NCBI GenBank assembly: GCA_946414395.1
Contig: CAMKOE010000022.1
Location: 1-40,500, forward strand
Direction of reading: 5' to 3'
Source of the DNA: an uncultured Porphyromonadaceae bacterium
Lineage (GTDB): Bacteria > Bacteroidota > Bacteroidia > Bacteroidales > Muribaculaceae
Length of the DNA: 40,500 bases
In this document: one piece after another, positions 34,754 to 40,500 of the stretch
Layout: each line of letters starts with the position of its first letter
How positions within the stretch are numbered: position 1 is the stretch's first letter
Position numbers and translations under genes: made by a program
Notes under the pieces: generated by a model
The model's database searches: none
The model's input: only the letters and a program-made list of their open reading frames with translations
Told to the model about the DNA's origin: nothing

Positions 34754-35981
34754 AAAGATATTATCAGCATTACTGATTGCGGCCATGGGTTGCGTTGCCG
34801 CCCATGCCCAGATCGTGACCACGCCCTACTCCAAGATGGGTTATGGCCTGCTCAACGACAACGTGTCGAGCATCCAGCGCTCGATGGGCGGCGTGGGTTA
34901 TGCCATGAAGGGCGGGCGCATCATCAACGTGATGAACCCGGCCTCCTATGCCGACGTGGACTCGCTCACCTTCCTGTGGGACGTGGGCGTTGACCTGACC
35001 AACCTGTGGAGCAACGAGAACGGCAACAAGGGGTACAACTTTGGCGGCGGCCTGGATTACCTGACCGGCCACTTCAAGGTGGCCAAGGGCCTGGGCGCCT
35101 CCTTCGGTCTGTTGCCCTATGCCTCGGTGGGATATTCCTATGGCGGTTCCATCAGCGGCGGCGACGAGTCGCGCAGCGGCAACGGCGGCTTTAACCAGTT
35201 GTATGTCGGCGCGGGTTACCAGCCTGTCAAGAACCTGAGCGTGGGCTTCAATTTCGCCTACCTGTTCGGTACCATCACCAACACGACGCTCGTCACCTCT
35301 ACCTCGACCAGTTACTTCACCCGCAACATGAAGTTGAGGGACTGGAACATGCAGATCGGAGCCCAGTACAGCCTGCCGCTGGCCGGTGGCCGCGACCTGC
35401 TCACCGTGGGCGCTACCTATCAGCCCAAGAAAGCCTTCCACGGCAATGCCTGGGGCACCACATTTGACACGCAGGACACCGACGTGGACACCGTCGGCTA
35501 CACCTCGATGAAGGGCAACTATGAGCAGGCAGCCTCCATCGGCGCCGGCTTGAGTTACACCTGGAATCACCGCCTCACTGTTGAGGCCGACTACACCTAC
35601 CAGAAGTGGAGCAAGGCCAAGTACCTGCCCATCGGCGGCATTGAGCCCCAGCAGATGCAGTTTGACGACCGCTGGAAACTCGCTGCCGGTGTCCAGTACA
35701 CCCCCAACCGCCGCGGCAGTTATGTGGGAGCGATGCTCTTCCGTGCGGGAGTATTCTACAATCACGACTACCTCAACTTCAACGGCAACAACGTGCGGGA
35801 CTACGGCGCAAGCATCGGCGTGGGACTCCCCGCACCGAGCGGCAAGACGACCGTCAACCTGGGCCTGGAATGGCGCCACCGCGAGACCAGCCCCACACAT
35901 CTCATCACCGAGAACTACTTGAACATCACGCTGGGTGTGAACTTCAACGAGATGTGGTTCTGGAAGAGCCGCATCCGCTAA
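34740..35981 (+). CDS. Outer-membrane beta-barrel protein
   Basis: The start is taken at the ATG at 34740 (MRIFKKILSALLIAAMGCVAAHA, a signal peptide), not the upstream start that lies inside coaX. The mature part begins QIVTTPYSKMGYGLL and consists of alternating amphipathic strands rich in Gly, Tyr and Asn. It ends in an aromatic strand near the C-terminus, as in Bacteroidota outer-membrane porin-like or FadL-like proteins of unknown cargo. It is co-translated with coaX and followed 9 bases later by lptC. Confidence 0.8.
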   Translation: MRIFKKILSALLIAAMGCVAAHAQIVTTPYSKMGYGLLNDNVSSIQRSMGGVGYAMKGGRIINVMNPASYADVDSLTFLWDVGVDLTNLWSNENGNKGYNFGGGLDYLTGHFKVAKGLGASFGLLPYASVGYSYGGSISGGDESRSGNGGFNQLYVGAGYQPVKNLSVGFNFAYLFGTITNTTLVTSTSTSYFTRNMKLRDWNMQIGAQYSLPLAGGRDLLTVGATYQPKKAFHGNAWGTTFDTQDTDVDTVGYTSMKGNYEQAASIGAGLSYTWNHRLTVEADYTYQKWSKAKYLPIGGIEPQQMQFDDRWKLAAGVQYTPNRRGSYVGAMLFRAGVFYNHDYLNFNGNNVRDYGASIGVGLPAPSGKTTVNLGLEWRHRETSPTHLITENYLNITLGVNFNEMWFWKSRIR

Positions 35982-35990
35982 CCGAGTGCC

Positions 35991-36593
35991 GTGAGACGAC
36001 TGCTTCACATAGTCCTCATGGCCGCTGTGCTGGTCACCGCTGCCACCTCCTGCAAGGATGACAGCACCAGCGTGGTGAGCCATCCCACTAACCCCGAGAA
36101 AGTGCCCACCATGACCTCGAGGGATGTGGAGACCGTCATCAGCGACTCGGGACACACCCGCTACCGCATCGTGACCAAGTTATGGAACATGTATGAAGAG
36201 GCGGCATTGCCCCACTGGACCTTCCCCAAAGGGGTGACTTGCGAGGAACTGGACAACCGCTTCAACATGGTGTCATCGATCAAGTGTGACTCGGCCTACT
36301 TCGACAAGAACAAGGCATTGTGGACCCTCACGGGCAACGTGCGCATCACCAATGTCACTGGCGATATCGTGCTCACCGACCAACTCATGTGGGACCAGCA
36401 GGCCCACAAACTGTTCAGCGATGCCTTTATCCACATCGAGAAGCAAGGACGCATCATCGAGGGATATGGATATGAGTCCAACGAACGACTCACGACCTAC
36501 CAGTTGAGGCAAGTCGAAGCCATCTTCCCCATCGACGAGAGCCGCATGCCGCATCCCGGTAGCGGCAATGCCGCACCCAGGACAATGCAATAA
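35991..36593 (+). CDS. lptC: LPS export periplasmic protein LptC
   Basis: This starts at GTG 35991. A lipobox ATSC (Cys21) makes it a lipoprotein, as is usual for Bacteroidota LptC. The body carries the beta-jellyroll pattern of the Lpt family, for example CDSAYFDKNKALWTLTGNV and VLTDQLMWDQQAHKLFSD, where each turn is a strand of the lipopolysaccharide groove. It links the inner-membrane LptBFG extractor to the LptA-type bridge. The downstream transporter frame overlaps its end only if the outermost ATG is used. Confidence 0.85.
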   Translation: MRRLLHIVLMAAVLVTAATSCKDDSTSVVSHPTNPEKVPTMTSRDVETVISDSGHTRYRIVTKLWNMYEEAALPHWTFPKGVTCEELDNRFNMVSSIKCDSAYFDKNKALWTLTGNVRITNVTGDIVLTDQLMWDQQAHKLFSDAFIHIEKQGRIIEGYGYESNERLTTYQLRQVEAIFPIDESRMPHPGSGNAAPRTMQ

Positions 36594-36621
36594 CAACGAC
36601 AGACACAGTAATATACTCATT

Positions 36622-37920
36622 TTGGATCCGAATTACTCATCACCGTTAATCATCGCACTCATCGCGCTGCTGTGCTCGGCATTCTTCTCGGGCATGGAAA
36701 TCGCATTTGTCTCCTCCAACAAGGTGCGGGCCGAAATCGAAATGGCAAGGGGCGGCATCATCAACCGCATCCTCAACATCTACTACAGCAACCGCGAGAT
36801 GTTCATTTCCACCTTGCTCATCGGCAACAACATCGCCAATATTGTCTACTCGATGGCGATGGCCCGACTGCTCACCATCCCACTGCAGCAGTGGATACAG
36901 AACGAGGCGCTGCTGCTGCTCACCCAGACGATCATCGCCACGCTCATCATCCTCATCTTCGGCGAGTTTGTCCCCAAGACGATTTTCCGCATCAATCCCA
37001 ATGCGTCGATACGCACGGCATCCATCCCGCTGTTCATGATCTACTGTGTGCTCTACCCCATCTCACGCTTCACCGAGTGGCTCTCGGCAGTGCTGATGAA
37101 GGCGTTCGGCATCAAGATCGACTCCACACGCGTGCGCCTGCTCACCGTCGATGAACTCGACGCCTACCTGCAGGAAAACATCGACAAGCACGAGGACGAG
37201 AACAAGACGGTGGAGCGCGAGGTGAAAATCTTTGAGAACGCGCTCGACTTCAGCAACACCAGGCTGCGCGACTGCATGGTGCCGCGCAACGAGATTGTCG
37301 CCGTCGATGTCGAGGACACGACACGCGACGACCTGGTCAAACTGTTCACCCGCTCGGGATTGTCCAAGATTGTCGTCTATCGTGAAAACATCGACAACGT
37401 CATCGGCTTCATCCAGGTGAGCGAGTTGTTTGTCACCGAGGTGGACTGGAAGACACGGCTCAAGCCCGTCGTGTTTGCCCCCGAGACCCTGCTGGCCCGC
37501 AAGATGATGCAGCAACTCATGGGCGAGAAGCGCTCGATGGCCATCGTCCTTGACGAGTTTGGCGGCACCAGCGGCATGGTCACCCTCGAGGACCTGGTAG
37601 AGGAAATCTTCGGCGAGATCGAGGACGAGCACGACCGCAACCGCCTCACCGCCCGCCGCCTGAGCGAGACCAGTTACGAGTTCTCGGGCCGCATGGAGAT
37701 TGAGGAAATCAACGAGCGGTTCCACCTCGACATCCCCGAGAGCGACGACTACCAGACGTTGGCCGGCTATCTGCTGGCCGAGGAAGAGGCTATCCCCAAC
37801 GTGGGCGAGGTCATTGACCTGCCTCCTTACCGCTTCACCATCGAGCGCAAGACCGCTGCCCGTCTCGAACTCATCCGCGTCGATATCACCGGCGAGGAGG
37901 ACAAGAACAGCCGTTCTTGA
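36622..37920 (+). CDS. CNNM/CorC-type membrane protein (DUF21-CBS-CorC_HlyC), GldE-like
   Basis: I prefer the TTG at 36622 (giving MDPNYSSPLIIALI) over the ATG at 36568, because family members begin just before the first helix and the earlier start overlaps lptC. Numbering below is from the ATG. A DUF21 membrane domain is at about 25-185 and a CBS pair at about 230-345 with RDCMVPRNEI (234-243). DEFGGTSGMVTLEDLVEEI (329-347) is the family signature, and a C-terminal CorC_HlyC domain contains TLAGYLL. These proteins are linked to Mg/Co efflux, and in some Bacteroidota (GldE) to lipoprotein/gliding functions. Confidence 0.88.
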   Translation: MDPNYSSPLIIALIALLCSAFFSGMEIAFVSSNKVRAEIEMARGGIINRILNIYYSNREMFISTLLIGNNIANIVYSMAMARLLTIPLQQWIQNEALLLLTQTIIATLIILIFGEFVPKTIFRINPNASIRTASIPLFMIYCVLYPISRFTEWLSAVLMKAFGIKIDSTRVRLLTVDELDAYLQENIDKHEDENKTVEREVKIFENALDFSNTRLRDCMVPRNEIVAVDVEDTTRDDLVKLFTRSGLSKIVVYRENIDNVIGFIQVSELFVTEVDWKTRLKPVVFAPETLLARKMMQQLMGEKRSMAIVLDEFGGTSGMVTLEDLVEEIFGEIEDEHDRNRLTARRLSETSYEFSGRMEIEEINERFHLDIPESDDYQTLAGYLLAEEEAIPNVGEVIDLPPYRFTIERKTAARLELIRVDITGEEDKNSRS

Positions 37921-37959
37921 AAGAAAAATGACGCTTTTTATTAAAAAAATGCCCAAATA

Positions 37960-37992
37960 TTTGCGAGATTAAAAACATTTGCACTATCTTTG
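37960..37992 (+). promoter_or_regulatory. Promoter of tRNA-Asp
   Basis: TTTG (37960-37963) and TATCTTTG (37985-37992) are 21 bases apart. The tRNA starts 28 bases after the -7 box. Confidence 0.8.
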
Positions 37993-38019
37993 CACCGCAT
38001 TTCGTCAGAGGTGTAACCA

Positions 38020-38093
38020 GGTGTGTTAGTTCAGTTGGTTAGAATACCTGCCTGTCACGCAGGGGGTCGCGTGTTCGAGTCACGTACACACCG
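38020..38093 (+). tRNA. tRNA-Asp (anticodon GUC)
   Basis: The 74-base cloverleaf has acceptor GGTGTGT with ACACACC, the anticodon stem CCTGC/GCAGG with loop CTGTCAC (anticodon GTC), and a T arm with GTTCGAGTC. CCA is not encoded. Confidence 0.95.
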
Positions 38094-38095
38094 CA

Positions 38096-38132
38096 CGGGA
38101 GATTTCCGCAAGGATTTCTCCCGTTTATTTTT
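38096..38132 (+). terminator. Rho-independent terminator of tRNA-Asp
   Basis: CGGGAGA pairs with TCTCCCG with a further inner TCC/GGA stem, and the hairpin is followed by TTTATTTTT. Confidence 0.85.
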
Positions 38133-38151
38133 GGCAATGATACTGATATTG

Positions 38152-38193
38152 GCCCTAACCCTGCGGGGCTAATGCGAATTACACGAATTAGTT
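38152..38193 (+). repeat. Dispersed 42-base intergenic repeat, copy B
   Basis: This is identical to 22681-22722 except for one base and has the same orientation. It lies in the gap between tRNA-Asp and the Omp28-like gene; 38194-38342 is otherwise AT-rich with nothing identified. Confidence 0.85.
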
Positions 38194-38342
38194 TTGGATT
38201 TTTTTCGTGAAATACGTTTTCATTAGTGAAATTAGCATCAAAACCACTAATGGGCCAACTGCTATATCGTTCCTTTATTCTTTTCCCGATTATAAAAAAC
38301 GCAAAAAACATAACGTTTTTTACAAATTCCCATTTTTTTTGT

Positions 38343-38350
38343 TACTTTTG
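38343..38350 (+). promoter_or_regulatory. -7 promoter element of the Omp28-like gene
   Basis: TACTTTTG fits TAnnTTTG. A TTTTTT run about 21 bases upstream stands where the -33 box should be. The leader is about 75 bases. Confidence 0.65.
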
Positions 38351-38429
38351 CGGCAGTTATCAAGCAACTAATCAATCAAGTATTAACTAACCAAATTTCA
38401 TTATCCACTTTTTAATATCAATTAATGTT

Positions 38430-40253
38430 ATGAAAAAGTTATTATCACTCTTCATGGGCATGATGCTGCTACCACTGGCACTGAATGCCATTACGCTGGA
38501 GCCGAACCAACTTGTTTTGGGTCACTACGCCTCCGACGACATCAAGTTGGGTGGTTGCTGGGGTAAATCGTTCCTCAACGGCGTAACGCCCATCGCTACC
38601 GACATCACGCCCGATGAACTCGCCCTGTTCCAGGGCAGCAAGATCGTGGCCTTCCGCGTCGGCCTGTCGCTCTCCACTCCTGTGTCACGAGTGTTTGTAA
38701 TCCCCGTTGACCCCAACGGTAACCTGATGGAAGAGACATCATGGTCATGCAACGTCAGCGACCAGGGATGGAACCTCGTGCAACTCGAGACACCCTATGA
38801 GATCAACCTGCCCGAGGGCTACAGCCTGAGAATCGGCTTTGATTATCTGCAGTCGGGCTCAGCCAAGCCCATCTCGGCCGTGAAGGTTGGCAACATCTAC
38901 CCCACGCTGTGCTACTTCGGCAATAAGTGGAGCAACCTGGGTGTGGACGTTTATGGTAACCTCAGCCTGCAGTGCATTGCCGAGAACGACAACTTCCCGC
39001 AGTACATCCTCAGGGCCGACAACTTCATCAACAGGACTAGCATCAAGACCGGTGACGACGTCACGTTCTCGTTTGAGACCCGCAACCTGGGTGTGGCCAC
39101 CATCAATCCCGGCGCGCTCACCTTTGATGTCGCCATCGACGGCAATGTGGTGAAGACCATCAGCAATCCCGCCGCCATCGGCAACGAGAAAGTCACCATC
39201 AGCGACATGGTCAGCAGCGAGGGACTTGTTGCCGGCTTGCACACCATCACGGTAACCACCGCAACACTCAACGGTCAGCCCATTGAAGATCCCATCGTGC
39301 TGACAGGTCAGTTCAAGAATTTTGACTATGGCTACTCCCGCCAGATGCGCCTGGTTGAGCAGTTCACCTCGACCTATTGCACCTACTGTCCCCAGGGTAC
39401 GGCCAACATCCAGAGCCTGTGCGACATGCGCAATGACATCGCTTGGGTATCCATCCACGAGAACATGGGCAACACCGACCCCTTCAGGACCGAACAGACC
39501 GACTCCATCACCTCCCTTGAGGGCATCGACGGATTCCCCGAGGGCTCATTTGACCGCACAGTGGGCATCGAGGCCAATAACCGTGTTTACGCAGTCCTCA
39601 CGGCTCTCCAGCCCAGCAGGATGAGCACCTTCCTGGACAATATCTCGGAAACTCCCTCATGGGCCACGGTCAACGTCAACAGTACCTTTGACGAGACGAC
39701 CCGCAAGGCTGTCATCACCATCGACGGCGAGTTGGTTCCCAACTATGAGGACTTCATGGGCAACGACAGCAAACTCACCGTCTATATCACCGAGGACGGC
39801 CTGGTTGCACCCCAGGTGAGCGGCGGTAACGACTATGTGCACAACAATGTATTGCGCCAGGCACTCGTCAGCGTCAAGGGCGTAGCCCTCAAGAAGAACG
39901 GCAACGCCTACAAGAACGAGTTCACCGTCACCATCCCCGGTGACTGGAAGGCCGACAATCTGAACATCGTGGCATTCGTCAGCCGCCCGCTGGGCAATGC
40001 CCTGACCGACATCTATGTCACCAATGCCAACAAGCGCAAACTCGGCGAGTTTGACGAGCCCACATCGATGCGCGGCGACCTTGACGGCGACGGCAACATT
40101 ACCATCGCCGATATCAGCATGCTCATCGACTACATTCTTGACCCGGAAGCCACAACTGTTGACATCGTGGCTGCCGACTGCGACCAGAACGGCGAAGTGA
40201 ACATCGCTGATGTTCCCACACTCATCGACCGCCTCTTGTCAGGCAACTGGTAA
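38430..40253 (+). CDS. Secreted Omp28-like protein with C-terminal dockerin
   Basis: A signal peptide (1-20) is followed by a beta-sandwich (about 22-190), an Ig-like domain (about 200-295) and a thioredoxin-like Omp28 region from about 305. The latter has RLVEQFTSTYCTYCPQG (CTYC 317-320), where the CxxC sits as in thiol-redox proteins. The C-terminus (546-607) is a two-loop dockerin (GDLDGDGNITIADIS and DCDQNGEVNIADVP). The product is probably exported. The dockerin could dock it to cohesin-like domains such as those in the LRR proteins at 11-15 kb, which is inference. There is no type IX-like tail after the dockerin. Confidence 0.85.
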   Translation: MKKLLSLFMGMMLLPLALNAITLEPNQLVLGHYASDDIKLGGCWGKSFLNGVTPIATDITPDELALFQGSKIVAFRVGLSLSTPVSRVFVIPVDPNGNLMEETSWSCNVSDQGWNLVQLETPYEINLPEGYSLRIGFDYLQSGSAKPISAVKVGNIYPTLCYFGNKWSNLGVDVYGNLSLQCIAENDNFPQYILRADNFINRTSIKTGDDVTFSFETRNLGVATINPGALTFDVAIDGNVVKTISNPAAIGNEKVTISDMVSSEGLVAGLHTITVTTATLNGQPIEDPIVLTGQFKNFDYGYSRQMRLVEQFTSTYCTYCPQGTANIQSLCDMRNDIAWVSIHENMGNTDPFRTEQTDSITSLEGIDGFPEGSFDRTVGIEANNRVYAVLTALQPSRMSTFLDNISETPSWATVNVNSTFDETTRKAVITIDGELVPNYEDFMGNDSKLTVYITEDGLVAPQVSGGNDYVHNNVLRQALVSVKGVALKKNGNAYKNEFTVTIPGDWKADNLNIVAFVSRPLGNALTDIYVTNANKRKLGEFDEPTSMRGDLDGDGNITIADISMLIDYILDPEATTVDIVAADCDQNGEVNIADVPTLIDRLLSGNW

Positions 40254-40294
40254 TCGCACACCCCGCTGCAGGAGGGGAACACATTAAACTGAAG

Positions 40295-40340
40295 TCGGGA
40301 TCAACCTTCCATGTAAAGGTTGATCCCGATTTCTCGTTTA
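40295..40340 (+). terminator. Terminator after the Omp28-like gene
   Basis: A 14-base perfect stem (40295-40308 with 40316-40329) with a 7-base loop is followed by TTTCTCGTTT. It lies between convergent transcripts and may also stop tRNA-Pro transcription from the other side. Confidence 0.8.
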
Positions 40341-40369
40341 TCAAGGCATGCACGCGGGCCGCCATTCAG

Positions 40370-40444
40370 TCGGGGTACCTGGATTCGAACCAGGGACTTC
40401 CTGCTCCCAAAGCAGGCGCGCTAACCGGACTGCGCTACACCCCG
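40370..40444 (-). tRNA. tRNA-Pro (anticodon UGG)
   Basis: The 75-base minus-strand cloverleaf has acceptor CGGGGTG with TACCCCG, D stem GCGC/GCGC, and the anticodon stem CCTGC/GCAGG with loop TTTGGGA (anticodon TGG). The T arm is CCTGG-TTCGAAT-CCAGG. CCA is not encoded. Confidence 0.95.
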
Positions 40445-40465
40445 CTGCTCTCGTTTTGAGCGGTG

Positions 40466-40473
40466 CAAAGGTA
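40466..40473 (-). promoter_or_regulatory. -7 promoter element of tRNA-Pro
   Basis: TACCTTTG on the minus strand, 22 bases before the tRNA 5' end, fits TAnnTTTG. Confidence 0.75.
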
Positions 40474-40500
40474 CATCTTTTTCTTTAAACGGCAAGCCAA

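Overview
The window is about 40.5 kb of a Bacteroidota chromosome, most likely from a gut Bacteroidales of the Muribaculaceae or Prevotellaceae type. The evidence is the Bacteroidota promoter signature (TTTG about 19-21 bases before TAnnTTTG) seen upstream of genes and tRNAs on both strands, secreted BspA-type leucine-rich-repeat proteins with dockerin modules, C-terminal tails resembling type IX secretion sorting domains, and Bacteroidales gene sets such as DUF3256 and DUF4491. Most coding DNA is visibly GC-rich. An island at about 3.1-5.7 kb is clearly more AT-rich.

Layout. 0-3.1 kb: the end of a metallophosphoesterase faces a secreted fusion of a P1/DmpA-type aminopeptidase with a class-I glutamine-amidotransferase-like (peptidase C26) domain. 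3.1-5.7 kb: an AT-rich accessory stretch with an unknown 479-residue protein, a YkvA-like (DUF1232) protein and a 52-residue membrane peptide. 5.9-11.1 kb: a minus-strand housekeeping run, trmB - mrp - M48 lipoprotein - DUF3256 - xseA - xseB, then tRNA-Leu. 11.1-22.3 kb: three large minus-strand secreted proteins. Two are LRR/dockerin/cohesin-like paralogues. The third is a giant multi-module protein split by one in-frame TAG codon. Just upstream of it lies an apparently free-standing small RNA gene with its own promoter and terminator.

23.0-31.9 kb is the most interesting region: a six-gene plus-strand operon. It encodes a vWA-like lipoprotein, a four-helix membrane protein, a tubulin/FtsZ-superfamily GTPase-like protein, a 1147-residue protein with an actin/Hsp70-type ATPase domain behind a 580-residue region I do not recognise, a signal-peptide plus transmembrane protein with parts on both sides of the inner membrane, and a zinc-ribbon membrane protein. 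I infer a trans-envelope apparatus that joins a tubulin-like and an actin-like nucleotide-dependent module. I know of no characterised function for such a set.

32.0-37.9 kb: housekeeping genes DUF4491, trmD, ftsB/divIC-like, a small membrane protein, coaX, an outer-membrane beta-barrel, lptC and a CNNM/CorC-type transporter. 38.0-40.5 kb: tRNA-Asp, an Omp28-like secreted protein ending in a dockerin, and tRNA-Pro. Intergenic gaps carry dispersed or short-period repeats: a 42-base element at 22.7 and 38.2 kb, a CTTNGCGN-type repeat present twice, and 7-base tandem repeats at 10.3, 31.3 and 33.2 kb. No CRISPR array, insertion sequence, rRNA or prophage was seen.
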